From contig JAMPCZ010000004.1 in the NCBI GenBank assembly GCA_023665935.1, positions 1 through 41,471 of the forward strand: DNA of 41,471 bases, given 5' to 3'. Below the pieces are notes generated by a model. That model saw only the letters and a program-made list of their open reading frames with translations. It was not told the DNA's origin and did not search any database. The stretch's first letter is position 1. The number at the start of each line of letters is the position of its first letter. Below, one piece after another: positions 16,489 through 24,944 of this stretch. Made by a program: the position numbers and the translations under genes. This DNA comes from Muribaculaceae bacterium (GTDB lineage: Bacteria > Cyanobacteriota > Vampirovibrionia > Gastranaerophilales > Gastranaerophilaceae).

Positions 16489-17313
16489 ATGTTTAAAATA
16501 TTTAAAGACAGCTTCCATATAACAAATGATTGTATAATCTTGGCAATCCCGCTTATAATTTTTATGTCAATACTCGGGTGGTTTTTGAATTATACCGTAA
16601 ATGGTGCTGACACAGTTCCAAAAATTGTACTTGGCGGAGTTACACTGCTTGTTATGGCTAGCGGATTTCTTTCTTCTTGGCTTTATATGTGTAAAAAAGC
16701 TATACACATGTCAAAAAAAATTATTGTATTTGATAAAGACAGAGCCAAATCTCTTTGGACACTGATACTAACACTACCAAGAGGTATTGGCAGATTATTT
16801 TTGCCCAATTTAAGCGTTATTGGGATTTATATTATTCTATACGGAATTCTGATATTTATATCTTGCCAGGCTGTAAATGCGATTGAACCTACGTTTGATA
16901 CAAACGCTCTTTGGCTGAATTTTGATAAGTTTTCTACCGGTTCAAAAATAATAAATGATGTGAACAGCTTATCAATTAAGGAATTAGTACCGATTGCCTG
17001 TTGGCATTTTATTATGATAGCAGGAAGCCTGGCTATAGGCTATATCACAATGCTTTGGCTGCCCGAAATAGTCTATAGTGAAAAAAATGCGTTTAAAGCT
17101 CTAGGAAACTCAATATACAAAGTATTCTCTAATTTTAAACACACTTTTTTAGTATATCTGTACATAACAATTTTGATTACCGCAGTAATGATACTAACGA
17201 CATCACTTATGTATAATCCGCTATTATACTTCTTTACACTGATTTTATATTACTATTTGCTGGTTTACATAATTGTGTTAATATTTACGTATTATGAATA
17301 CGAATTTAAGTAA
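16489..17313 (+). CDS. Six-helix integral membrane protein of unknown function
   Basis: A 274-residue protein with about six hydrophobic segments: DCIILAIPLIIFMSILGWF, IVLGGVTLLVMASGFLSSWL, LSVIGIYIILYGILIFI, ACWHFIMIAGSLAIGYITML, FLVYLYITILITAVMILTT and LYFFTLILYYYLLVYIIVLI. No catalytic motif is evident. The frame opens upstream with a TTG directly after the activase stop (16471); I prefer the ATG at 16489. The 3' end overlaps the start of miaA by 20 bases in another frame, which suggests translational coupling. It is likely an inner-membrane protein of the same transcript. Confidence 0.75.
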   Translation: MFKIFKDSFHITNDCIILAIPLIIFMSILGWFLNYTVNGADTVPKIVLGGVTLLVMASGFLSSWLYMCKKAIHMSKKIIVFDKDRAKSLWTLILTLPRGIGRLFLPNLSVIGIYIILYGILIFISCQAVNAIEPTFDTNALWLNFDKFSTGSKIINDVNSLSIKELVPIACWHFIMIAGSLAIGYITMLWLPEIVYSEKNAFKALGNSIYKVFSNFKHTFLVYLYITILITAVMILTTSLMYNPLLYFFTLILYYYLLVYIIVLIFTYYEYEFK

Positions 17314-18175
17314 GCCTAAAGTAATAGCAATCGTCGGAGCAACGGCAAGCGGAAAAACCGCTTATTCTATTGAGCTGGCAAAAAAAATCGATGGTGAAAT
17401 AATTTCGGCAGATTCAAGACTTGTTTACAAAGGATTTGATATAGGGACTGCAAAGCCAACAGCAGCAGAACAGTCAGAGATTACCCATTATCTTATCGAC
17501 ATTGTGGAACCTGAATTTGAATATTCCGCAGGCTTGTACAAACAACAGGCAAAAGAAGCTATCAATAAAATTCTTGCAAAAAGTAAAACTCCGATTATTG
17601 TCGGAGGAACCGGGCTGTATATAGATATTTTATTAAAAAATTATGACTTACCTCAAATTGAAGCAGACAGAGAACTTCGGGATAAATTAAATAAACTTGA
17701 AACATTTGAATTGTATTCAACTCTCCAAAAACTTGATTCAGTCGGCTCAGAAGCAATTGACCAAAATGACAGAAAAAAAATTATTCGTGCAATAGAGATA
17801 ATAAAAAAGACGGGAAAATCGCTGAATGAGGTTCGGGGAATCGGAGAATCCGAATACCAAATCGAATGGATTGGTCGAAATTTTGACAGAAAAACGCTTT
17901 ATGACAGGATAGATAAACGAGTCGAAATAATGATTGAAACCGGATTGGTCGAGGAAACTAAAAAACTTTTAGATGCCCATGGAAGAATTCCAAACCTGAT
18001 TAATACTATCGGTTATCGGGAAATTTTGGGATACATAGATAACAGGTATTCTCTTGAAGAAGCAAAAGAATTACTCAAAAAAAATACACGAAACTACGCA
18101 AAACGCCAGCTAACCTGGTTTAGGCGAAATGAAGAAATAAATTGGAACATATATCCTGAAAAAATGAAGAAATAA
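17294..18175 (+). CDS. miaA: tRNA dimethylallyltransferase
   Basis: Adds a dimethylallyl group to N6 of A37 in tRNAs reading UNN codons; the tRNA-Leu(CAA) in this window is a plausible substrate. The 293 residues show the P-loop GATASGKT at 15-22, ISADSRLVYKGFDIGTAKP at about 37-55, HYLIDIVEP, and PIIVGGTGLYIDILLK. The C-terminal part has RKKIIRAIEI, NTIGYREILGYI and TRNYAKRQLTWFRR, all typical of MiaA. The start lies inside the 3' end of the membrane protein gene. The stop is immediately followed by the stop of yhcH on the other strand. No hfq neighbour is present. Confidence 0.97.
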   Translation: MNTNLSKPKVIAIVGATASGKTAYSIELAKKIDGEIISADSRLVYKGFDIGTAKPTAAEQSEITHYLIDIVEPEFEYSAGLYKQQAKEAINKILAKSKTPIIVGGTGLYIDILLKNYDLPQIEADRELRDKLNKLETFELYSTLQKLDSVGSEAIDQNDRKKIIRAIEIIKKTGKSLNEVRGIGESEYQIEWIGRNFDRKTLYDRIDKRVEIMIETGLVEETKKLLDAHGRIPNLINTIGYREILGYIDNRYSLEEAKELLKKNTRNYAKRQLTWFRRNEEINWNIYPEKMKK

Positions 18176-18619
18176 TTAAATCTTAACTTTTACAACAACC
18201 TTTTTTACTATCTCCGATTCAACAGGAGCTATTTGCGGCGCATGCGCCTCGTGCGGATAAATCAGTGCAAAATTTGAACTATTCAAAGTCAAATAGTCAT
18301 TTTCTCCAATGTTATTACTAAAAAACATAATATCTCTTGCGGGATTATAAGGTTCTTTGATTGACAATCCGTCTAAAGCCGAATAATAGATACGTTCTTT
18401 ACCCTTTAACAATATTTGGATATCAATATATTCTTTGTGAGCTTCAAACAGCCCCTCGTTTAAAGTTTTTGTTGAATACGATTCAATATTAGCATAACAA
18501 CCGTCAGGCAGCTCATAACGTCCGTCAGCCATCTCTAATGAGATGTTTTTGATAAAGTCTTTCGCAAAATCGGGAATCTGCGCATATAAATCCACATTAC
18601 TCAATTTATCTATAATCAT
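18176..18619 (-). CDS. YhcH/YjgK/YiaL family protein (EbgC-like)
   Basis: A 147-residue cupin-like protein. The family signature is clear: ...EAHKEYIDIQILLKGKERIYYS, near residues 60-80, and ALIYPHEAHAPQIA with metal-ligand His, then the terminal VKKVVVKVKI. Members include NanQ (sialic acid anomerase) and the small subunit of Ebg beta-galactosidase, so a sugar-anomer or sugar-processing role is likely; the exact substrate is not visible. AAAGG is upstream of ATG. The gene lies 62 bases after the giant prepilin, separated by a GC-rich hairpin (18643-18665). Confidence 0.9.
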   Translation of the reverse strand: MIIDKLSNVDLYAQIPDFAKDFIKNISLEMADGRYELPDGCYANIESYSTKTLNEGLFEAHKEYIDIQILLKGKERIYYSALDGLSIKEPYNPARDIMFFSNNIGENDYLTLNSSNFALIYPHEAHAPQIAPVESEIVKKVVVKVKI

Positions 18620-18642
18620 AACATTTAACCTTTCTATATAAA

Positions 18643-18665
18643 GGGACGGATATAAAATCCGTCCC
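18643..18665 (-). terminator. 9-bp perfect hairpin after the giant prepilin gene
   Basis: GGGACGGAT and ATCCGTCCC pair perfectly around a 5-nt loop, 17 bases past the stop of the 876-aa gene. On the - strand the stem is followed by TTTATATAG, a weak U-tract. It is probably an attenuating terminator between the prepilin gene and yhcH. Confidence 0.6.
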
Positions 18666-18681
18666 GTAATTACCTTTATTA

Positions 18682-21312
18682 CTAGAATGTACGAAGTTTA
18701 CGTCTTACCGAAATATAACATGCTTCAAAATCACATGGGTTATCCGACAAATTACTTCCGGTAACACTATCATTTCGCAAATACTCAGTACCTTTCAATT
18801 CAACTACGATATCCTGCTCATTATTCCTTTTGAACTTAACCTTTTGGTAATATTTTTCACCCAAGTTTAAACAATAAGGCGAATTCTTACTTATTTTCCG
18901 TACCGAACACAAAGCTCTCGCATAAGAAATATTCGGGAATACAACTTTCTTCGTTCTGCGTCCGGAAGAATCAACGTCATAATAGTAAACATCAGTCGGC
19001 AGCATATTTGCACTGTTACCGCCAAGATTTATATTAGACGACGTAGTATTAGACTTATTGCCATCCAGCGGATATCCGGGATAAACCATGCCGTTTGATG
19101 AAACATAGAACGGGAACACATCTTCCCACAACGTTCCGTTGCCTCGGCTGCCATTAATATCGACAAACACAGTGAATCCGCTGATAGCATAGACTCTCGG
19201 ATCTAAATAGTATGAATCTGAAGAAGATGCACCGGTACCAGCCGCTTTAGCTGCCGCAATATCCGATAAATCAGGAGCATTACAGCAGTTACGAGCATCC
19301 CCCATTGTTTTTCGGCTTTCATCTGAGATTTTATAACAACCGTTTTCTGCTCCGCAGAAATAAGCCTTTGGATCAGCTTCGGTACATGCTGCTTTTGTAT
19401 CTTTATTTAGATTTTTACAAATATTCCGTTCCGGAATGGCATTATCTGTCGTATAAGTTAACCCCGGAATTGATGCTACGCGGTCACTTAATATCCACAT
19501 ATATAAGCCGTTAGACAATATTAAGTTAGGTTTTAATCCTGAAAGTGTTTTTTGATTATATGCAAATGCTCCGGGCTGCGAGTCTATAGACATCAATCTT
19601 TTATTTGTAGAACTTGACCTGCCAAGTGCAGCTTCAAATACATTTTTATAATATTTAGCACCTGACAACTTCTCGACTGTGTAGTATTTAGTAGAATCAC
19701 AAAAGTTTCCGTGTCTCTTTATACTCCAAGTCTCTGCAACCAAATCGCAAAAACGCTTTGCGCTAATTATCGGAGGATTCAATACGCAAATATCATTACC
19801 GTCAACAGTTTTTTTAGAATAACCCTCAGTACAATTATCCGCTACACACTTGCCGCCCTTTTTAGAATATCCTGAAGCGCATACACAGGTAGAGCCATTG
19901 TAAAAAGCTCCAACTTCACAGCAAGTTTTAGTACTTTCATTGAAATCGCCTTCGCAGTATACATTACGGAATTCTTTTTTTGTAGTACCGACTTCCCAAG
20001 AATAACAACGTTTCTTTCCATTTTGTGTTCCGGTGGAGTTACAGGCATGCTTTGGATTATTTTCAGAATATACATAACCGGACGCAGGGACACACTCGAT
20101 TGTATTCGGTTTTCCGACGTTTCTCATATTATAATAACCGTTATTACCGTTTTGACAATCAGAATCACCAAATGTAGGAGGCTGAGCACTCACGGAGGAT
20201 GTTCCTGAACTTTGGGTATACGAGTATTTGGTCGTTGATTTTAGCTCGCAAAAACCTCGTTTATCATTAGAAACTTTACTTCCGTAATCAATAAATGAAT
20301 CATCCATATCCTTACCGGAATCGACAGCCGTTTTATTATCCTCACCATCATCGTCGTCGTCATCGCTATAGCCTTCTCTTGAACTTTCAGGAACCCAACT
20401 TGTAGAGTAGGTTACTGTAGTTCCCGAGTCAGAATCCGTATAGTTAGTTTTTAACATATTACCTAAACTTGTACATAGACTTTGACCGCTATTTGGCTCT
20501 GCATTATTATATCCGATTGCATTTAATAGTGTATTAAACGCCGCATCCGTAAGTGAGGGAGAATCAGTACCTGCTCCCTGAACATAAGCAGGTTTAAATG
20601 CTTCAATTTGAGGAAGCATCGCCATCAAAATATCATTTTCCGCAACCGGTCCCGGAACTTCTTGTTCCTCCCCTTTTTCATCAATAAAAGACCCCTTATT
20701 ACCAGCTTCTATAAAATCCTGATAACCGTAACAACCACCAAAATGATTACGATTATAATACAAAAAATCTGGGACCTGTTCTTTCGTACCGTCAGGGTTC
20801 TCTTTTTCGACTAAAATATTTTTCATTGGTACCGTGTGATCGCTGGTTCCACAAACCCGATACCCTAGCCAAAGTTCAGAGATAAACGAGTCTGTACCAT
20901 ATAAATCCTGGGTATATTCATCAATTTCCTCAGCCGCAAAAGCTTTTGGGAAAAATTTACGGATTAAGGCTTTTTCTGTAAAAGCTATCTTTGAAGATAA
21001 ATCTCTAAAAAACAACTTTGTTCTGAAAGCTAAAGCATCTTTCCAGGTATACTGGCGAAGCGTTGAACCGTCATAATAAAATGATGTGGTATCTTCATCA
21101 TCTGTTATCGGTTCCCCTATCGTAACAACTTGAGAAGCCATTTTTTCAACTGTTTTAAATGCCATATAGTAAGCGTATTCATCAGTCTTATCAAGCTGTC
21201 TATTAATAACCGGCAAAGTTATCATCGCTATTATTGCGATAATAAACAAAGCAATAAGAATTTCAGCCAATGTAAAAGCAGATTTTTTTATATAATCCTT
21301 AAATTTCATCAT
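18682..21312 (-). CDS. Giant 876-aa prepilin-like, cysteine-rich surface protein
   Basis: The N-terminus MMKFKDYIKKSAFTLAEILI followed by ALFIIAIIAMITLPV is a type III prepilin signal with A before F and the conserved Glu5, yet the mature part is over 850 residues where pilins have 120-250. Residues roughly 320-340 hold a run of six Asp. About 370-540 is very Cys-rich, with EGF-like spacing (CCEVGAFYNGSTCVCASGYSKKGGKC). The C-terminal third has VDINGSRGNGTLWEDVFPF, the motif shared with the other prepilins here, and a final Cys pair region. It is probably a minor pseudopilin tipped with an adhesin-like domain. GGAGGG abuts the first ATG, so the second (21309) may be used. It follows tktA by 10 bases. 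Confidence 0.85.
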   Translation of the reverse strand: MMKFKDYIKKSAFTLAEILIALFIIAIIAMITLPVINRQLDKTDEYAYYMAFKTVEKMASQVVTIGEPITDDEDTTSFYYDGSTLRQYTWKDALAFRTKLFFRDLSSKIAFTEKALIRKFFPKAFAAEEIDEYTQDLYGTDSFISELWLGYRVCGTSDHTVPMKNILVEKENPDGTKEQVPDFLYYNRNHFGGCYGYQDFIEAGNKGSFIDEKGEEQEVPGPVAENDILMAMLPQIEAFKPAYVQGAGTDSPSLTDAAFNTLLNAIGYNNAEPNSGQSLCTSLGNMLKTNYTDSDSGTTVTYSTSWVPESSREGYSDDDDDDGEDNKTAVDSGKDMDDSFIDYGSKVSNDKRGFCELKSTTKYSYTQSSGTSSVSAQPPTFGDSDCQNGNNGYYNMRNVGKPNTIECVPASGYVYSENNPKHACNSTGTQNGKKRCYSWEVGTTKKEFRNVYCEGDFNESTKTCCEVGAFYNGSTCVCASGYSKKGGKCVADNCTEGYSKKTVDGNDICVLNPPIISAKRFCDLVAETWSIKRHGNFCDSTKYYTVEKLSGAKYYKNVFEAALGRSSSTNKRLMSIDSQPGAFAYNQKTLSGLKPNLILSNGLYMWILSDRVASIPGLTYTTDNAIPERNICKNLNKDTKAACTEADPKAYFCGAENGCYKISDESRKTMGDARNCCNAPDLSDIAAAKAAGTGASSSDSYYLDPRVYAISGFTVFVDINGSRGNGTLWEDVFPFYVSSNGMVYPGYPLDGNKSNTTSSNINLGGNSANMLPTDVYYYDVDSSGRRTKKVVFPNISYARALCSVRKISKNSPYCLNLGEKYYQKVKFKRNNEQDIVVELKGTEYLRNDSVTGSNLSDNPCDFEACYISVRRKLRTF

Positions 21313-21322
21313 CCCTCCAAGG

Positions 21323-22147
21323 TTATTTTAATTCCTGCAAAGCACTTTCATAATCATCTTTTGAAGGAGCTTTACCATGCCAGCCGGCATTATTTTCCAT
21401 AAAGCTAACACCCTTACCCTTTATCGTGTTGGCAATAATGGCAACAGGTTTCCCCGCTTTTTTAGCAGATTCAATAGCCTCATATATCTGTACAATATCG
21501 TGGCCATCTATCTCTATCACCTGCCAGTTAAAAGCTTCTATTTTTGCATTCAAATTATCGAGAGGTTTAACACACTCTGTTGAACCGTCAATTTGCAAAC
21601 GGTTTCTATCAATAATTGCGACCAAATTATCTAAATTTCGATGAGGAGCATTCATCATTGCTTCCCAGATATTTCCTTCCTGCAATTCTCCGTCACCCAA
21701 GAGTACAAAGACATTCGCAGGATTTTTATCAAGCTTTAAAGACATAGCAATTCCGCATGCCATTGACAAACCTTGCCCCAATGAACCTGTAGCAATTTCA
21801 ACCCCCGGACACCACAGTGAAGGATGCCCCTGCAGCCTTGTACCGAGTTTTCTGAATGTTTTTAACTCGGATTTATCAATAAAACCCTCCTGCGCCAGCA
21901 CAGAATAATAAATCGGTGAAACATGACCTTTTGACAAAACAAAACGATCACGAATATTGTATTCAGGCGAATATTTGCCTTTCGGAGCATGCTTCATGCA
22001 TTTATGAAACAACACAGTCATAATATCACACGATGAAAGTGAACCTCCAATGTGCCCTGACTCGGCTTCATAAACCATATCAAGTATATGACGCCTGTTT
22101 TCTAAACATAAATCCTTTAACTCATTTATTTCTATATCTGTTAGCAT
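21323..22147 (-). CDS. Transketolase, N-terminal subunit
   Basis: The thiamine-diphosphate-binding half of a split transketolase (or related ketose-transferring enzyme). The 274 residues include SGHIGGSLSSCDIMTVLFH, FVLSKGHVSPIYYSVLAQEG, GSLGQGLSMACGIA and the TPP/Mg motif GDGELQEGNIWEAMMNA with N following in DRNRLQIDG. The C-terminal pyrimidine-binding subunit that must complete the enzyme is not adjacent; the next gene is the giant prepilin. It directly follows the WecG-like gene (TAAATG junction), which suggests a shared transcript. It could supply a sugar precursor for a surface glycan, but that is only contextual. Confidence 0.93.
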   Translation of the reverse strand: MLTDIEINELKDLCLENRRHILDMVYEAESGHIGGSLSSCDIMTVLFHKCMKHAPKGKYSPEYNIRDRFVLSKGHVSPIYYSVLAQEGFIDKSELKTFRKLGTRLQGHPSLWCPGVEIATGSLGQGLSMACGIAMSLKLDKNPANVFVLLGDGELQEGNIWEAMMNAPHRNLDNLVAIIDRNRLQIDGSTECVKPLDNLNAKIEAFNWQVIEIDGHDIVQIYEAIESAKKAGKPVAIIANTIKGKGVSFMENNAGWHGKAPSKDDYESALQELK

Positions 22148-22864
22148 TTAGTTTTTTATCAACCTTTCTTTTAAAACTCTCAAAATAAATAACGGTAACG
22201 TCGGAAAAATCCTCTTAAACCGCTTTGGTTCTTTAATAGTCCTGTAAAGCCACTCCAAACCAAACTTCTGCCAAATAACAGGAGCACGCTCAACAACACC
22301 AGCCCAAACATCAAAACTACCGCCCAGCCCAATTAACAAAGCTTTTGGCAGCCTTTGTTTTAATTTGGCATTAAACATTTCCTGTTTTGGAGAACCTAGT
22401 GCAACCAAAACCAAATCCGGAGAAAGTGCCGCAAGTTCATTTATTATTTGCTCATCATCAGAAAAATATCCGTCATGCGCATAAATAATATTTAAGTTTT
22501 CAATCTCATTTTTAAGATTTTTAGCCGCAAGCTCAACAACTTCAGGCTTTGCACCAACCAGTGCAACTTTTTTATTTTCTTTAGAAAACTTAATAATTAA
22601 AGCCTTGCCAAGCTCAACGCCGGGAATTCTTTTCACGTTATGTCCAAGAATTTTCAACCCTATTTGAACCCCGATACCATCAGGGACAACTAATTCGGCT
22701 TGCGAAATAACATCCGAAAACTCAGGTAGTTTTGCTGCAGTTTCAATCATTTCGGGATTGATTGTTACAATCTGACCGCCATGCTCATACGCATAGTCGA
22801 CAGCCTCATCAAAGCTGAACGTATCCACTCCATATCCCAAAATTTTAACCGAATCTCTGTCCAT
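22148..22864 (-). CDS. WecG/TagA/CpsF family glycosyltransferase
   Basis: A 238-residue GT26-family enzyme that transfers N-acetylmannosamine-type sugars to lipid-linked GlcNAc. Motifs in order: VTINPEMIETA, LVVPDGIGVQIGLKI with the conserved Asp, RIPGVELGKALI, KVALVGAKPEVVELA, LVLVALGSPKQEMF and LIGLGGSFDVWAGVVERAP, followed by GLEWLYRTIKEPKRFKR. It is a peripheral cytoplasmic-face enzyme of teichoic acid, enterobacterial common antigen or capsule assembly. The promoter gives a leaderless start: TATAAT is 6 nt before ATG. It heads the transcript with tktA and the giant prepilin. Confidence 0.95.
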   Translation of the reverse strand: MDRDSVKILGYGVDTFSFDEAVDYAYEHGGQIVTINPEMIETAAKLPEFSDVISQAELVVPDGIGVQIGLKILGHNVKRIPGVELGKALIIKFSKENKKVALVGAKPEVVELAAKNLKNEIENLNIIYAHDGYFSDDEQIINELAALSPDLVLVALGSPKQEMFNAKLKQRLPKALLIGLGGSFDVWAGVVERAPVIWQKFGLEWLYRTIKEPKRFKRIFPTLPLFILRVLKERLIKN

Positions 22865-22870
22865 ATCAAT

Positions 22871-22879
22871 ATTATATCA
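22871..22879 (-). promoter_or_regulatory. Extended -10 promoter of the WecG-like gene, leaderless geometry
   Basis: TG-A-TATAAT on the - strand, with the -10 box at 22876-22871 and exactly 6 nt to ATG (22864). There is no Shine-Dalgarno. It is back to back with the promoter of the 22910 gene within a 45-bp intergenic region. Confidence 0.7.
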
Positions 22880-22894
22880 TATTATACACAATTA

Positions 22895-22903
22895 TGCTAT
22901 AAT
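22895..22903 (+). promoter_or_regulatory. Extended -10 promoter of the 22910 gene, leaderless geometry
   Basis: TG-C-TATAAT, with the -10 box at 22898-22903 and exactly 6 nt to ATG (22910). There is no Shine-Dalgarno. This position favours 22910 as the start over an in-frame ATG at 22781, which would lie inside the opposite gene and upstream of the promoter. Confidence 0.7.
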
Positions 22904-22909
22904 CTTATT

Positions 22910-23728
22910 ATGAAAATATTTAAAAGTTTATTAACATTTTTGGTTATAATTTTAACTTTTAGCAGAGTTGAAGCTGTGCAGTTTAATGTAGTTGTTCTAC
23001 CTACTGATTTATTCAAAGTTTGCGACAATTATTTTTGTTTTCCGGAAGCTTCTGAAATTGCAAGCGAATATGTTATACAAAACCTGAATTCTTATAAAAA
23101 TATTTCAGCATACACACTGGCTGATGTTCGAGCTAAAATGTATGCAGACAAAGAACTTGCAGAGCAAACTGCAGTAATGCTTGATAAGTTTGCTAAAATA
23201 GACAGAATCGATTTTGCCCCTCTAAAAAAAATCTCAGATGAATTCGGGGTAAAATCAATAATCTTAATATCTTCCTGGATATCCAACGAAGAAACTTTGA
23301 CAAAAAGAAATCTGTGGGAAATATTGCAAATATCCAGCGCGTTTCAAATTTCTCACCCGTTCACTCTTAACACAAACGCCGTACTTACCGATACAGTAAA
23401 CAATACGGTCATGTGGAGCGGAAGATATACTGTAAAAGTCACTGATTCCAATGATATGTTCAAGGCTTCAAACCAAGCCCAAGCAGCTTCGCAGCTTGAA
23501 AAAATTAAACAATATTATAAAAATAACATTGCCCAAACAATCAGTCAAAATATCAGATTAAGATTTTTTCCAAAAACAGTCCGAACATTTACTACAGGCA
23601 AGCAGACAACCGAACAAAAACAATTCATGCCAAACGCACTGGAACATCTCTCAAAACCAAAATTAGAGTCTGAAATTAATGAGCTTTATAAAGAAACCAC
23701 CGCAGATGACTTAATTTTTGATTTTTAG
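22910..23728 (+). CDS. Exported protein of unknown function
   Basis: Begins MKIFKSLLTFLVIILTFSRVEA, a Sec signal peptide with likely cleavage after VEA, then QFNVVVLPTDLFKVCDNYFCF. The mature part of about 250 residues has two nearby Cys (CDNYFC), a segment ASEYVIQNLNSYKNISAYTLADVRAKM, and SIILISSWISNE...TLNTNAVLTDTVNNTVMWSGRYTVKV. The pattern of a query protein with an early helix, 'NVVVLPTD' strand and a later 'D..t..vlWS..y.v' strand reminds me of CsgG/TolB-N-like periplasmic domains, but this is only a resemblance. The promoter places the start at 22910. Family unknown. Confidence 0.8.
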   Translation: MKIFKSLLTFLVIILTFSRVEAVQFNVVVLPTDLFKVCDNYFCFPEASEIASEYVIQNLNSYKNISAYTLADVRAKMYADKELAEQTAVMLDKFAKIDRIDFAPLKKISDEFGVKSIILISSWISNEETLTKRNLWEILQISSAFQISHPFTLNTNAVLTDTVNNTVMWSGRYTVKVTDSNDMFKASNQAQAASQLEKIKQYYKNNIAQTISQNIRLRFFPKTVRTFTTGKQTTEQKQFMPNALEHLSKPKLESEINELYKETTADDLIFDF

Positions 23729-23843
23729 GTTTCTCATTTACTGTTTGAGATATCGTTTTGTCAACTTTTCGGCAAATTTGAACCATGTCGCAATACGCTA
23801 TTGCCAAGACAATTGAAAATATAACAAGATAAATTCTTTTCAT
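23676..23843 (-). CDS. Possible 55-aa small membrane protein
   Basis: ATG at 23843 opens a 55-codon frame starting MKRIYLVIFSIVLAIAYCDM, a convincing single hydrophobic helix with a basic start, followed by a basic tail ending FLYKAH. It overlaps the last 53 bases of the exported-protein gene on the other strand. No good Shine-Dalgarno is seen, and it lies downstream of the tRNA-Leu terminator. The N-terminal hydrophobicity is the only support. Confidence 0.3.
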   Translation of the reverse strand: MKRIYLVIFSIVLAIAYCDMVQICRKVDKTISQTVNEKPKNQKLSHLRWFLYKAH

Positions 23844-23893
23844 AAATACATCTTAAGCAATCAAAAAGAAAATTTATCCGCCGAATCAGCAAT

Positions 23894-23920
23894 AAAAAAG
23901 ACCCCTTCAAGGAGCCTTCT
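23894..23920 (-). terminator. Intrinsic terminator of tRNA-Leu
   Basis: On the - strand AAGGCTCC and GGGGTCTT pair (two G-U pairs) around TTGAA and run into TTTTTT. It begins a few bases after the tRNA 3' CCA, as expected for a single-tRNA transcript. Confidence 0.85.
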
Positions 23921-23923
23921 TTA

Positions 23924-24012
23924 TGGTGCCGATGGCCGGGGTCGAACCGGCACGAGGGTTGAACCTCACAAGATTTTGAGTCTAGCACGTCTACCAATTC
24001 CATCACATCGGC
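23924..24012 (-). tRNA. tRNA-Leu (anticodon CAA)
   Basis: The - strand starts GCCGATGTGATGGAATTGG and ends with CCATCGGC plus an encoded CCA. The acceptor arms GCCGATG and CATCGGC pair. The anticodon loop CTCAAAA gives CAA, decoding UUG. A long variable arm (GAGG...CCTC) and T-arm GCCGGTTCGACCCCGGC mark a type II tRNA-Leu. The anticodon stem has one T-T mismatch. The length is 89 nt including CCA. Confidence 0.96.
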
Positions 24013-24145
24013 TTATTTAATTATCATATAATTATAATAACTCAAAAATATTATTTTTCAAGAACTTTTATAAATAATAATTATGCTAATATTTTATCCC
24101 ACTATCTATTAAAAATTTGCAAAAATTACGGATAATATTTGTATT

Positions 24146-24937
24146 ATGAAAAGAACAGTTTTAATATTACTTAGTCTAATTTTACTAAATTCGCATGCAT
24201 TTGCCGAAATATTTACCGGTGGAGTCACAAAAGTCGGACAGGAAGCAAGTAATCGTGTTATAGATGCTCAAACAAATCAAGGGGTAGAGTTTGCAAAAGT
24301 AAGTATTCCCCAGAAAAAATACAACACCTACACTGATGCAAACGGAAATTTTACTCTGCCGACAATAAAGATTGATGTCCCCACAATTTTAAATGTGGAA
24401 AAAGAAGGTTACCGTCCGTTTTCCGTAACGATTAACAGCGGAGAAAACCTAAGCGATGAACCAATGAAAATCACAATCGCAAAAAGCACTCCTACCGATA
24501 TTTCTTTGGATACAGAAATTCTGCACCTGGGAGATAATAATTTCTCAAGACAATCGGCAAACGCTTCTGATTTTAAACTTAAATCTATCGGTCCGTATTA
24601 TTCTAAGGATTTTATAATGACAGATAATGCAAAACGAAGTACAAACTATCTTGTCATAGGTTCAATTGTAGGATTAGATACAAAACTTGCAAAATCAATG
24701 GGGCAAAATCGTATACGCACAGCATATTCAAGCCCAGCAGAAATATATTTTAACGGAAGAATAATCGGACAGCTCCAGGTTAACGGTGACGGACAGCGAA
24801 TAAAAATCCCCAACGGACTTATCCACGCAAACGAAAGAAACCAAATTACAATAAAAACCGGACAGAATCTTATGCCAAGTGATCATATAGATTACGACGA
24901 TATAGAAATCATGAATTTATCAATCCTGAGTGAATAA
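24146..24937 (+). CDS. Exported protein with carboxypeptidase-regulatory-like domain
   Basis: A 263-residue protein. MKRTVLILLSLILLNSHAFA is a Sec signal peptide. Residues about 30-95 form a CarboxypepD_reg/PEGA-like beta domain: ASNRVIDAQTNQGVEFAKVSIP, then YTDANGNFTLP and LNVEKEGYRPFSVTI, the usual 'DxxG.F.l' turn and 'k.GY.p' strand of such prealbumin-like folds. The remainder (about 100-263) is unassigned and may be a beta-rich binding domain (AEIYFNGRIIGQLQVNG, NERNQITIKTG). It is likely periplasmic or surface-exposed. No Shine-Dalgarno is visible; TAATAT (24133-24138) lies 7 nt before ATG, a likely near-leaderless start. Confidence 0.8.
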   Translation: MKRTVLILLSLILLNSHAFAEIFTGGVTKVGQEASNRVIDAQTNQGVEFAKVSIPQKKYNTYTDANGNFTLPTIKIDVPTILNVEKEGYRPFSVTINSGENLSDEPMKITIAKSTPTDISLDTEILHLGDNNFSRQSANASDFKLKSIGPYYSKDFIMTDNAKRSTNYLVIGSIVGLDTKLAKSMGQNRIRTAYSSPAEIYFNGRIIGQLQVNGDGQRIKIPNGLIHANERNQITIKTGQNLMPSDHIDYDDIEIMNLSILSE

Positions 24938-24944
24938 ATTACTG

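Noticed and set aside
22781-22909. N-terminal extension of the exported protein
   Set aside because: It lies upstream of the promoter, inside the opposite gene, and would destroy the signal peptide that begins at 22910.
23761-24006. 81-codon open frame on the - strand
   Set aside because: It runs through tRNA-Leu and its terminator; the part that could be coding is in another frame starting at 23843.
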